Positions 17,043-26,754 are shown, counted from the stretch's first letter. The stretch: 35,059 nt of DNA from Chara braunii (GCA_003427395.1 BFEA01000472.1:912137-947195), one strand, 5' to 3'. Translations and numbers: made by a program. The notes: generated from the sequence alone by a model not told the origin.

Positions 17043-17951
17043 TCAATACTCGTTATCGTAATCCCAATAATCCCCCAGTTCCAAGTCCGAGAAGTCGGCT
17101 AGACACCGGTTTACCCAGGAGCCGGCCTCCGATCCCTCGCCCAAGGTCCCCCAAGTATCCCCTTCTTCTTGAATGCCCTCGCTATGAAGGTCAGGAATCT
17201 CCCTCTCTCCCCCTCGCTCTGGTACCCGTAGCACCACACTCTTCTCCCCCAAGCCCCGAACCGGTCCCGATTGAGAGTCTCGCTCCCTCGCGGGAGTTGC
17301 AACCATCGTCAGTCCCCGTGGATCGAGGATCGAGACCCCTAACCCCTCTCTAGACACAATTTCTCTTGCGGGACTTCGCCCTTGGGTAGGTGCCCTCCAC
17401 AACCCGTGCGGATCAAGAACACTTGGTGACCCCCTCGGATCCCACATAGACAGCGCTACTGGCCCCTCTCGGACCCCTCTCCCCGCTCCCTCTCTTTCTC
17501 TCTCCCTCTCCCCCCCTTGAGCAGACCCCCTTATACTATTCCCCCAGACTGTTCTTCTCCCTCCCCTTTCGTTGTTCTCCACGCGCAAAAACCAAGCATA
17601 TGAAAAAGAACTGACCTGCTTTTACCCTTCGAAGGCCGGAAGTGGGCGCCGAGATCGCAAGCGGGCCGGAGCGGACCTGCAAAAGTAACCAAGGAGATAA
17701 GCTCCAACACCCGGAAACCCCTTGCCCCCGACAAACCCCAACAGCAAGCCCCTCCCCAATAAACCCTTTGCTGACGTCGCTTGAGAAGAGACCCGATCCC
17801 CGTGAAGAAACTGCTTGAAGACTCGTGCCGAAGAACTTTGACGCCGGAATTTTGAAGAATGCCGCAAACTCACTTCACCGCTGCCTGTCACGCTGGTCCT
17901 CCCTAACCCCGTGATTGCTGAGCCGGCCACGGCCACGGGAGAAACGCTCAT
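17043..17951 (-). CDS. Leader ORF after the primer-binding site (low confidence, one in-frame TAA)
   Basis: The ATG at 17951 shares its A with the first base of the primer-binding site. The frame (MSVSPVAVAGSAITG) runs 109 codons to a TAA at 17622-17624 and then stays open in the same frame to a TGA at 17043-17045. The second half is low-complexity (GEREREREG, repeated LDPRGL/LDPHGL-like pieces) with an acidic end (DLELGDYWDYDNEY). It could be a leader peptide, part of an extra ORF, or chance. No domain is recognised. Confidence 0.3.
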
Positions 17952-17968
17952 CCCCAGCAACGGCGCCA
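17951..17968 (-). promoter_or_regulatory. Primer-binding site complementary to tRNA-Asp
   Basis: The minus strand reads TGGCGCCGTTGCTGGGGA, 5 nt inside the 5' LTR. It matches the sequence complementary to the 3' end of plant tRNA-Asp(GTC), TGGCGCCGTTGCCGGGGA, at 17 of 18 positions. The single C-to-T change would still pair as G-U. The tRNA 3' end would prime minus-strand cDNA synthesis. Confidence 0.88.
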
Positions 17969-19868
17969 CTTTTTGTCCGGGTAGTCTCTCTCCCCCCACC
18001 TCTGTTTGTTAGGTCACCTGACCAGCCACCCCCTTCCGGTCCCCCCCTCCCCTTCGGCGGGAGGCTCGGTTAGTCGCAGGCGCGGTCCCGCCCGGTAGCC
18101 GGCGCAATACAGATTAACACCCCCTCTTCCCCACGGATGGGCGACCCCTAGACACTCTTCCTTCCCCCACACTCTAACCAGACGCCCTCCCTTCTTTTTG
18201 GAATCTGGATCAGACCGCTCGAGGACGAGTCGATGGCTGCCACCACTGGCTCGCGAGGCCAGGCCTACACGACCACCACTCGACTCAGATCGGAGGCTCG
18301 AAATGGACCAAGCAAACCTGACCTGGTCCAGCCGACAAAGGACTCTTTAATAGAGCTAGACCTCGTAAAAGCGACGGGAAATGTCGGTACACCGCCTATA
18401 GGCGAATAGAGCTGACGAACACCGGGGCAAAAAAAAAAAGAAAAAAACAGGCTTTCTTGAAACTTACAGATCACACTAGATCAGCCAGCGACCGGCTCGA
18501 GGCCAGATATTTTTTGACGGGCCGTTGAAAACAAAAATTTAGGAACAGCACTTAAATGGGAGCAGGGCGGGTAACCGCCTGAGAAAGAAAAGAGGAAAGG
18601 AAAAGAAAAAAGAACAGGCTTTCTTGAAACATACAGATCACACTAGATCAGCCCGCGGCCGACTCAAGCCCAGACGTCTTTGACGAACTTTTTGCGAACA
18701 AGGAACTCTCGAAGAAACCCAGAAAACAAAATTTTTTGGAACAGCATCCAAACTGGGCGGGGTGTATAATCTTCGGGGGCCGGAAATAGCTTTCTTGGGA
18801 GATATAGCTATGCCGCCAGCAAGAAACTCGGAGTCGGTAGTGTCTCCTGACCGTTTCTTGCAGCGAACAGAAGTCGCTTCCCTCCCCTCCGAAACGTCGC
18901 TCAGTACGTCGGGGGTTCGAAGCTCGTGCGCACTAGCTGCAGCAGCTCCCTCCCCTCGCGTCAGCCGCGTTGCACTGGCTTTCTCGGCTCGCCCCTTCCG
19001 ACACAGGAGTTTCTCTATTTCTTCCTCTCGCTGTCCCTCCCGTCCTTTCTTCCACTCTTCTCTCTTTCTTCCTCTCTTTCCTCCCCCTTCCCTCTCCTTC
19101 CTTTGTCCCCGCTCACCTTCTTGCTCCCTGCGTGCGCAACCTCGAAACACGGCTTAACCGTGGGCTCGCCGAGCCTCCTAATCCGCGTGGCGGGTAAGAC
19201 AGCGGCTGAAGTATCTTCGGTCGAACCAGGCCACCGATCAGCGCTCGGTGGAGCGGTATTGCGGAGCTTAACAAATGATCGGCCTTCAACGACATTTGCG
19301 GAGACGGTGACGAGAGCCGCAATAGGCCGTGAACGGAGGTAACGAAAGACAGCATCAATAGAGCTCGGTCCTCAGCCCTCGGTTGTCCTCCTGGCACTTC
19401 TGACGGATCTGCATCGGCCGGACTTGATCAGCACTCCATGTCGCTTGTTGACGCCCACCACGTCGATTGAGAACGTTCGCCGGTCAGTCGAGTACATGCC
19501 GTTAGTGACAGGCGCTGCGTCGGTAAGAGCCGGACAGCGATCAACACTTGGCTGCGTAGTGCCTGTCGTCCAAGCCTGCCCGCGCTTAGGGGGCATAAGC
19601 CAGGATGTCGCTCGAGCCCTCCTTCTTCCGCGGACTGCCGACGTCCTCTGTTTCCCCTCGCCCTTTCACTCTCTCTGTCTCTCTTTTTCTCTCTCTTGCT
19701 TCCTTCCTCGTTCAGGAGTGCAGTGCTTCCGCGAGCTCCCCTTGGATTGCCTCTTCCCTTCCCTTCAGCTATCTTAGACCACGACTGCCCCCCTCGTCGC
19801 TTATTCCACGTCACTCTCTCTTCCCGCTCCTTCTCGTGGGCTGGTTTCTCTCTCCGGTTCACTCTCTC

Positions 19869-19901
<33 letters not shown>

Positions 19902-20163
19902 TTCTACGCCGCGAGCTAGTCCGAGGTCTTCCCACACGTGAGGAGCCCGCTACCGTGGAGACGAGTGACTGCTAGCCCCCGTCTACCCTTCCCCTCAAGC
20001 CTTCTTTATCCCTCTCTTCTCTCTTACGCGCACTAGTCTCTCCTCCCGGCGCAAGCACCATCGGCCAACGAGCTCGTGCGCTGAGATACGTGCGCTCAGA
20101 ACTTGTGCGTGCCAACCATGAGCTCCGACTCCCTCCTACGTGCACCGGGCTCTGCTCCTGGCG

Positions 20164-20297
20164 TAGGCACCCTCGACCGATGAGCTCGCGCGCTTAGACT
20201 CCTTCGTGCGTTCTATATTTGTGCGCGCCATAGGCACCCTCGACCGACGAGCTCGCGCGCTTAGACTCCTTCGTGCGTTCTATATTTGTGCGCGCCA
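20164..20297. repeat. 67-bp tandem duplication specific to the right LTR
   Basis: The unit starting TAGGCACCCTCGACCGA at 20164 repeats at 20231 with one difference (GATGAG versus GACGAG). The left LTR has a single copy. The duplication therefore arose after insertion, by recombination between element copies, or in assembly. Confidence 0.8.
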
Positions 20298-21634
20298 ACC
20301 CTGAGCTCTGATTCCCCTCTTGAACCTCTCTCCTTGCTTCCACACAGTCACTTATCCGGAGCTTCCGCATCACCCCGTTCGGTTCCGGGTCGGGAGCGCG
20401 AAGGCGAGAACTCTTCGGTATCGCCCTCTCTCTCTCTCGTGCGCCAGCGAATGTTATCCTCGAGCGCCCACCGCGTGTACTCGCTAGCTTCCAACCTCCG
20501 TGCGCTTTTTTTTCTTTTCAGGCTCCTCTCTCTCTCTTTTATACCCTCAGTCCCTCGTTACTTCCTCCTTCTGTATACGGCATTCGCATCTCATTCTGCT
20601 AACGTTTCCGAAATTTTCCCTTCTTCCCGCCGTTCGCCTTAAATTCTTCGAAATTTTTTCTTACTTCCCGCTCACCCTTCCTCCCCATCCGTTAGATCCA
20701 GCGTTTCCCATCCTCGACCAATTACGGCTCACCTTTTCCTCAAGGTAGGATCGATATTGCTTTGTTCGGTCGATAACCTCCCACCGGCAGCACTTGTCGC
20801 TTTCCAATCTTTGTTACTTGCTGCACAAGTCCGTTGAGCTCCCTTGTCCGTTCATTTTCTTCCTCCGGGATCTGGCGCGAGCTCTGATAGACGGCGCACC
20901 CCAGTACCAGATCTGGTGCAGTTCGTTGCCCGACCGTTCGTACCCTTCGGCGCTGGTGAGGTTTTCCGTACCTTCGAGAGCGTCGACTCTATTCCTTTTC
21001 TTCCCTCCCCCTCTCTCTGCCACATAGTTTCTTTCTCCCGACATTTTCCACCATTTCCCGCTTACTCTCGTCGATCCAGACTTCTTTTCCTCCTCCAATC
21101 GCAACTCGCCCCTCACCCTCGACAGGATCTTGATCACCTCCACTCTTCTTCGGCTGACAGTCGCGCCATCCTCGAAATTTTCCACTACTTCCTGCTCCTT
21201 CTCTCCTCCCCTCTTCATTCCTTGTCGCTCCAGACTTCTTCACCTCCCTCCAATCGCAGGTCATCCCTCACTCTCGGCGGGACCCCCATCGCGCCCGCTC
21301 TCCTCAGGGCTGCCCAATGCCCTCACCTGGTCCGGCGAAGCCGCTGGCACTTGCCGATTCCTTCTCCCTTTGACTGTCCGTCTCACCGCGCGTATCTGAT
21401 GCGACTCTTGGTTTAGATGCATCCTGGCTTTAGCCAGCGGATTCGTAATCAGCCCGTTCGTATTCCCTTCCGTCTGGAGCAGGGGTCTCGTCCCCCATGC
21501 TTTCAAGAGTCCGTTATCAAGAACTCGCGACGCTCTCGTTCCCTCCCTTCCCACGTAACTCACTTTCCCGCTGACTTCCGCTGGCGACCTTCCCCCTTCT
21601 TCTACCGCCAATCGCGCGCGTAGCCTCCTCCAGC

Positions 21635-21825
21635 CGGACCCCGGATTCGCCTGGTGGGTCCCTCAGGCAGTAAAAGCTACTAGCTGGCTCTTCTCACCAT
21701 TCGCCTGCCTCAGGGACGCACCCCAGATCNCGGACCCCGGATTCGCCTGGTGGGTCCCTCAGGCAGTAAAAGCTACTAGCTGGCTCTTCTCACCATTCGC
21801 CTGCCTCAGGGACGCACCCCAGATC
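21635..21825. other. Probable assembly duplication joined by N
   Basis: A 95-bp block starting CGGACCCCGG at 21635 ends at CAGATC, is followed by a single N (21730), and is repeated exactly from 21731. From there to 22446 the sequence equals 3527-4242 (offset 18204), including Ns at the same places; the only difference seen is N at 4131 against C at 22335. This looks like one collapsed repeat contig placed twice without merging its overlap. Confidence 0.85.
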
Positions 21826-22446
21826 TCACAGGAATCAGATCCCCCCTTTTCCAACCACCCGTATACGGTCCACTCCTCGGCCCTTGCATGAGCTTTGGAT
21901 CCGCTGGTGGCGGCCCTCGGTCACAGTCCCCTACCTCGCTTGGAGTGACTCCAGGCCGCCGACACCAAACCCCTTCGACTCTCTCCGTCTTACCNGCCCA
22001 AGCCCGCAAGNTTGTTTATCTCGGGACTGTGNCAAGGGAGCCTGCTTGTTATCCCCCCTGTAGTTATTCCCCTGACCCTCCTCGTGCCGAAGTCCCGTCC
22101 GATCGCAATGCTTCAGGTGCTGCTGATAGCCCATGCTCGGGCCCTCTGTAGGTCCCTTATTTTCGGCCCTCACTCGACAGTCCGCCGTTCGTTCCCGTTT
22201 TCCTGGTCNTGGCATNNAAAAACTCCGATTTTCGTGATCNGCGCGAGCCCGCTCNTGACCAAAATTTGGACCGCCACTCCAGCCANTAGAAGGGTAAGTG
22301 CGAAGACCCGGACACCCGGGGACATCCACAAATGCTACATTCACATGCACTCATACGTCAAAACCAAGCAAAACTGTAAAAACAAAGAAGAAAAAAGTTC
22401 TTTATTTCAAAGAAAAACACTTCGGCTGTTAGACAGCCGCCCGACA

Positions 22447-22830
22447 ACGGGACGCTGTGAGGATAGTAGGTGGAGGGCAGGAGCTAGGGGAAGGAGGGAG
22501 ATTCCACTGGTGCCCCCTGGTGGTTCTCCCCCCAATACCCGACGGTGCTGCAGGCTAGGTGAGAAGAGTAAAGTTAGATTTGAGATGCTGGACCCGGTTT
22601 CCAGCTAAGGGCGACTCTCTCAAGGATATACTGTTTTGTACTGTACTGTTGTGTACAGATGTATTCATGGGACGCTGGGCCCGGTTCCCAGCAGGTGAGG
22701 CTCCCCACCAATAGACGGAGCGGCCCGCCAGGGAAAGCCTCAATCCCGGTGGTTCTCTTAGCACCACCAGGATAGAGGCCTTGTATAACGGCCTTGTTTT
22801 TTTTTAAAAAAAAAAAAAAAAAAAAAAGAG
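22447..22830. repeat. Retroposon-like segment ending in an A-rich tail
   Basis: No gene is seen. The segment beyond the LTR ends with AGGCCTTGTATAACGGCCTT, a short stem-loop, then T9 and about 23 A residues. A 3' stem-loop followed by poly(A) suggests a SINE or LINE 3' end, but no internal RNA polymerase III boxes were assigned and no target-site duplication was found. Confidence 0.35.
22587..22692. other. Two related hairpins with a compensatory stem change
   Basis: 22587-22605 reads GCTGGA-CCCGGTT-TCCAGC and 22674-22692 reads GCTGGG-CCCGGTT-CCCAGC. The 7-base loops are identical, and the closing pair changes from A-T to G-C, so both 6-bp stems stay perfect. Confidence 0.6.
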
Positions 22831-23216
22831 ATCCAGGATCAAGCCTAACACCACAGTAGGGAGCAGACGGGCGAGGAGCTCACCGTGAGGAGCTGTAATC
22901 ACCGGAGAGTCCCGACAATCTCATATCACACGAGATGGGTTGGCACCACATGCCGCTAAAATCCTAATAGGGTTTCACCCCGCTGGCCCCCCTCACCCCT
23001 CAGTCGAACCATACTCACAAACTCTTCCCCCAATCGACCGCGCTTGCAAATTCCGTCCTTGCATGTGTAGCTGCACCTGCAACACCCCCCCTCCTCCCCC
23101 CCATTAAGAACACACCTGCGACACCCCCCCCCTTTGTCATCCAGAGTGGGTTTACCAGGAAAGCAGATGCGTGTACCTAGACATTTATTGAGGAAAAATT
23201 CTTTTCTCCCAACAAT

Positions 23217-23372
23217 CCTCCACGGTAGGTCGAATCTACACAATCGGCCGGAAATGAAGTGCCTGGAAACTATCGTGAGGAAAGTCACGGTCAGCCTCCA
23301 CGGTAGGTCAAATCTACACAGTCGGCCAGAAAGGAAGTGCCTGGAAACTATCGTGAGGAAAGTCACGGTCAG
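23217..23372. repeat. Two-copy 78-bp tandem repeat
   Basis: Units 23217-23294 and 23295-23372 both begin CCTCCACGGTAGGTC and differ at about 6 positions. The period is a multiple of three, and a minus-strand frame (23501-22956) reads through it as a repeated 26-residue block (VTFLTIVSRHF, GRLCRFDLPWR). That frame is otherwise unrecognised and is not called as a gene. No other feature was found between 22830 and 23650. Confidence 0.85.
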
Positions 23373-23677
23373 CTCATCATACTCCTGTCTACAAGGTGAA
23401 GCCAGAACGGGAGAAGCAAGCTCAATTTCTGTGTCAGCAGAAATCAGTGACATCCTACAAGGAAATGAGGCTGCAGCACTGGTAGCGGCCGTTTTTTTCA
23501 CCTGACATCGGAGTTACTGTAGCCAAAGTTAACGAAGGTGGTCAAAACGTTAGTAGAACAAGTGGACCCTCCGCAGCTACGCTGCGGCCGTGGAGGGAGG
23601 GCAAAGGCGGAGGCAGGTGTGAGAAATGTTGGGTGCAGACGGGAAAAAAAAAAAAAAACCCGAAGAATGTACGTCTC

Positions 23678-23766
23678 TCTTTTTCTCTCCCTGTCTCCCT
23701 CTCTCTCTCTTTCTTTGTGTATGAGAGAGAGAGAGACAGAAAGATAGAGAGAGAGAGAGAGTCTCT
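23678..23766. repeat. CT then GA microsatellites forming a long inverted repeat
   Basis: A run of TCTCTC-type repeats is followed about 15 bases later by GAGAGA-type repeats, ending AGAGTCTCTCAC. The two arms are complementary and could form a hairpin of 20-30 bp. Confidence 0.7.
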
Positions 23767-23908
23767 CACATTCATTCGGCAGATATAATGTGCATGGTGA
23801 GAGGGCACGAGGGAGAGAGAGGGAGACAGAGAGGCTACGTGCCGGGAGGTAGGGGAAAAAAAAAGAAAAACAGATAGCGGCGAGAGAGAGAAACAGCGGA
23901 GAGTGTGT

Positions 23909-24065
23909 GTGTGGTAAGAATACAGGACCCCAGCATAAAAGCATCACACCAGATGACCGTCTCCAAAACAGCACATCGCAAGGCCATGTGCAGTCAAACA
24001 TTAGTCCAAGAAAGAATGGCATGCCAACGTACAAAAGGACTTCGGTTGTCCTTCGGGACATCCGT

Positions 24066-24097
<32 letters not shown>

Positions 24098-24225
24098 GGC
24101 CCCTGCGCAAGGATGACATCCAAATAAATAAATATATTAATTAATTTTTTTTAAAAAAAAGGACTTCGGACTTCAACAACACATCAAGGCATACACTCAG
24201 AATGACGGTTGAGAGAGGAAGGGTG
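23909..24225. repeat. Dispersed repeat R1, copy 1 (interrupted by a U6 retrocopy)
   Basis: The segment GTGTGGTAAGAATACAGG...CAGCATAAAAGC...GGCATGCCAAC through GACTTCAACAACACATCAAG and GAGAGAGGAAGGGTG matches 26555-26754 at roughly 90%. The match is broken only by the insertion at 24046-24156. Confidence 0.85.
24046..24156 (+). pseudogene. U6: U6 snRNA retropseudogene with chimeric 3' tail
   Basis: From 24048 the sequence follows plant-type U6: the 5' stem GTCCTTCGGGACATCC, then the invariant core from AAAATTGGAACGATACAGAG through GCATGGCCCC to CAAGGATGACA, about 75 nt with few changes. It then leaves U6 and becomes an AT-rich tail (repeated AAATA and TTAAT) ending in T8A8. It is flanked by a perfect 13-bp duplication, AAAAGGACTTCGG, at 24033-24045 and 24157-24169. 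This is the structure of a U6 RNA reverse-transcribed and inserted by non-LTR machinery, with template switching to a second RNA. It lacks the U6 3' end and is not expected to be a working U6 gene. Confidence 0.88.
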
Positions 24226-24612
24226 AGGCGAGAGGACAGACAAACAACAGCAACAGCAAAGAGCAAAGGCTGGAGGGAACAGGGGAGGCGGGTAGGCAGC
24301 ATGGCAACCGCCCAGACGTCCAGACCCGGTTCCAGACAGTCCGGTGTCCGGTGTCCAGTCCCCATGTCTGGATGGAGGCCCCTGGGGCACAAATCAAAAA
24401 AAAAAATGGGTCGGCCCAGGACGTTTGTCGGGTCCTAGCTGCCCCTCGAAAAATAACGGGGTGATTTTTAAGTGTCCTTTCACCCCACTGGACATGGCCA
24501 AGAGGTCCAGACACAAGACACTGCAGGTTTTTGAGGTGGCGGGTTTCGCACAGGCCCGAGCAATTTCAAAGCGGCCGTTTCGACGTGGCGCCTGCTGCTC
24601 CTGCCCGTTAGG

Positions 24613-24613
<1 letters not shown>

Positions 24614-24665
<52 letters not shown>
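24614..24665. repeat. (GA)n microsatellite
   Basis: About 25 uninterrupted GA units. The surrounding 24230-24830 holds no recognisable gene. Confidence 0.95.
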
Positions 24666-24666
<1 letters not shown>

Positions 24667-24838
24667 ACTGACAGTGCTGCCAGTCTGAAGACTCTTGAGG
24701 TTCTGAATTGAACTGCAAAGCTCAAACTTTTAAGTTATATATGAAGTTATGAACTTCAATTACTAAATCCAAAGTTCAAAGTTCAAAGTTAATCATACTT
24801 TTTTTTTTTTTTTAATTCTCTGTTTCTTTAGTCTTGTG

Positions 24839-24944
24839 CCTGCTTTGCACTGTTTGCAACTCTGCATGTCTGCTGGTTAAATGTGCTGGTTGATTTGCTG
24901 CAAGACACGTGCTCTGCTGCCTGAACTACAGAGTGCAAAGCAGG
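24839..24944. repeat. Perfect 13-bp inverted repeat, 80-bp spacer
   Basis: CCTGCTTTGCACT (24839-24851) is the exact reverse complement of AGTGCAAAGCAGG (24932-24944). It may be the ends of a small element or a hairpin. No target-site duplication was identified. Confidence 0.65.
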
Positions 24945-25007
24945 TAAGTGCCTGCCAACACCCCCACCCAACCTCCCCCCCACCCCCGTTTTTTTNTTTG
25001 GGTCTGG

Positions 25008-25144
25008 ACATTTTTGCACCCCGGGGACCGGTTCGGACTGTCCGGTGTCCGGTGATGTCCGGATCACCGGATAGTCCGGACCGGTCCAAACACTGGTCCG
25101 GAAGACAGTCCGGAAGTGTCCGGTGTCCGGGTCCGCGGTTACCA
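25008..25144. repeat. TCCGG-rich cluster
   Basis: More than ten TCCGG/CCGGA pentamers fall within about 130 bp, with TCCGGTGTCCGG repeated and a palindrome-like GGTGAT-GTCCGG-ATCACC. A shorter relative is at 24305-24370. No gene is present. Confidence 0.7.
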
Positions 25145-25371
25145 TGGTAGGCAGACAACCAGGAATAGGCAACAACTGGGTGAACAGGCAGAGAAACCAG
25201 AAGAACACCAGCGAGCCATGAAGCAACAGGGCACGGCAACACACAAACCACCAAGAAAAAACACACGTCCAAAAAATGCAAAGACCGAAAAAAATAAAAA
25301 TGATGGTGAAAGATTGTTTCGTCGGAGTTGCACCGACTCAGCAGGAGGGCGAACCCTCGACAATCTGCGGA

Positions 25372-25798
25372 ATCTCCGTATTTGATGGTTTGGGTCATGA
25401 ACCCATTGACCCTTGTTTGAAGGCAGACTGTCCCCATGCGGAACATAGCAGCGGGCAGCAACCCTGTGGACCACCAGGCGACACAGTAGAGGCAACACGG
25501 CTGCACAACGGCAAAACCGACTGCAAGGAACTACATGACACGCAGGACATGCAGCGCGGCAACCATATAGTGAAGCACAAGGCAACACAAGCATGGTAAC
25601 TACACTGTAAGGGACGACAGGGCGAGCGGACCAGCAGCTTGGAACCCGTGGAGCGGAGCACAAGGCACCAGCAACAAGGCAACCAACCTACAGGGCACAC
25701 AAGCAGCAAACACGGAAGGCATGACCAGCGGATGAGCAGCACGGCAGCGAAGCAGCGAAGCGCAAGGCAACACCAACAACAAAGCCACACCACGCAGC
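25372..25798 (+). repeat. Long inverted repeat, left arm (~427 bp)
   Basis: This arm starts ATCTCCGTATTTGATGG and ends CACACCACGCAGC, and is the reverse complement of 26754-27171 with scattered substitutions and small indels. Frames within it are Gln/Thr/His-rich or Cys/Leu-rich shadows on opposite strands and are not called as genes. Confidence 0.85.
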
Positions 25799-25847
25799 GA
25801 ACACAGCAATTCACAGAGAGCCACACGCAAAGCAAACGGGACGGGCA

Positions 25848-26178
25848 GCAGGGCAGCGGCGGAGCGTGGACAAGGACATCCACACATCCAACACAGAGCA
25901 AACCAGCACATGGCCTACTCACATCATGATTGAACCCCGCAGACTGTTGGTTCCCACCACCCACTGAGCCAGGGAGTCACTCCAACAAACATCCGTCATC
26001 ACCTACAGGCAACACAGACATCCCGAACCGAGCGGCCCCCATAAGAGTGCAGTAGGCACTCCAAACGAGGAACCACCGACTGTTTGGCAAATTGGCACTA
26101 CTTAAGGGTACTCAGTTGGTTACGCAAAAATACGTAGAAAAAGATCAGAGGGAGGACAGACAACAAGTGGAAAACAGA
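25848..26178. repeat. Direct repeat D, copy 1
   Basis: The segment GCAGGGCAGCGGCGGAGCG...ATTGAACCCCGCAGACTG...GTGGAAAACAGA matches 27175-27497 at above 90%. No coding evidence. Confidence 0.87.
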
Positions 26179-26226
26179 AGCATACTGTCCCTCCAAGGGA
26201 GAGGGCTGGATGGACTAGTGTCCTAG

Positions 26227-26252
26227 GGCACTAGGCCATTCGGCCTGGTGCC
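26227..26252. other. Hairpin between repeats
   Basis: GGCACTAGGCC-ATTC-GGCCTGGTGCC pairs over 11 bp with one T-G position. Just before it CTAGTG...CACTAG forms a second small palindrome. Nothing else was identified between 26180 and 26550. Confidence 0.5.
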
Positions 26253-26554
26253 CCAAGGACTACTCACACGCAAACAGATAGACACATGCACAATCTGCAT
26301 ACACAAGTCAAGGACGACCGCCAGACCTGGGAGCCAGCTGATGGAGTACCCTTGGCCCCGAGGCAAACTCAAGGGACGAGAGAGAGAAGAAAAGACCAAT
26401 TGTATCAAGATGCACATCAATCGAGCCCAGACAACCGTTTAGACTGCAAACCACCTAGTGCGAATCAGACTCTTCAAAAAGAGGTGATCGAGGGTATGAA
26501 AAGGGGTTTCAGCCCTAAGGGGGGGGGCGTATGCAGTTACATACTACTGGGGGT

Positions 26555-26754
26555 TGTGCGTGTGGTACGAATACAAGACCCCAGCATAAAAGCTTAACAC
26601 CAGATGACCTTCTCCAAAACAGCACATCGCAAGGCCATGTGCAGCCAAACATTAGTCCAAGACTGAGACTGGCATGCCAACAGACAAAAGGACTTCAGAC
26701 TTCAACAACACATCAAGGCAGCCACTCAGAATGACAGTTGAGAGAGGAAGGGTG
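26555..26754. repeat. Dispersed repeat R1, copy 2 (uninterrupted)
   Basis: This copy is homologous to 23909-24225 but reads straight through ACAAAAGGACTTCAGACTTC, the pre-insertion state of the U6 retrocopy site. Confidence 0.85.

Larger units (their letters stand above)
1..22446 (-). mobile_element. Giant Ty3/gypsy-type LTR retrotransposon, decayed
   Basis: Two long direct repeats flank a 13.7-kb internal region that carries, on the minus strand, a tRNA primer-binding site, a Gag with a zinc knuckle, an aspartic protease, reverse transcriptase, RNase H and integrase. Integrase after RNase H is the Ty3/gypsy (Metaviridae) order. The total is about 22.5 kb because the window lacks roughly the first 70 bp of the left LTR. 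The size is unusual: LTRs exceed 4 kb and about 6.7 kb lies between the primer-binding site and gag. The first 360 bp of the two LTRs differ at about 12 positions by eye (around 3%), so the insertion is not very recent. Several stops and frameshifts in pol make this copy inactive. The left target-site flank is outside the window, so a target-site duplication cannot be checked. Confidence 0.93.
17974..22446 (-). repeat. 5' LTR of the gypsy element (right)
   Basis: The LTR starts with TGTCCGGG at 17974 and ends with CCCGACA at 22446, short imperfect terminal inverted repeats with TG/CA ends. Its left end lies 5 nt from the primer-binding site, which makes it the 5' LTR of a minus-strand element. 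At 4473 bp it is longer than the left LTR because of a 67-bp tandem duplication (20164-20297) and a 95-bp duplication around an N (21635-21825) that is probably an assembly artefact. U3 should lie toward 22446 and U5 toward 17974. No clear TATA box was assigned. Confidence 0.93.

Noticed and set aside
23498-24061. 187-codon minus-strand frame
   Set aside because: It is largely translated microsatellite (SLSLSL, RERERE) plus antisense of dispersed repeat R1.
24046-24156. Functional U6 snRNA gene
   Set aside because: The 3' part of U6 is replaced by an AT-rich tail, no TATA/upstream element at the usual spacing was seen, and the copy is flanked by a target-site duplication.
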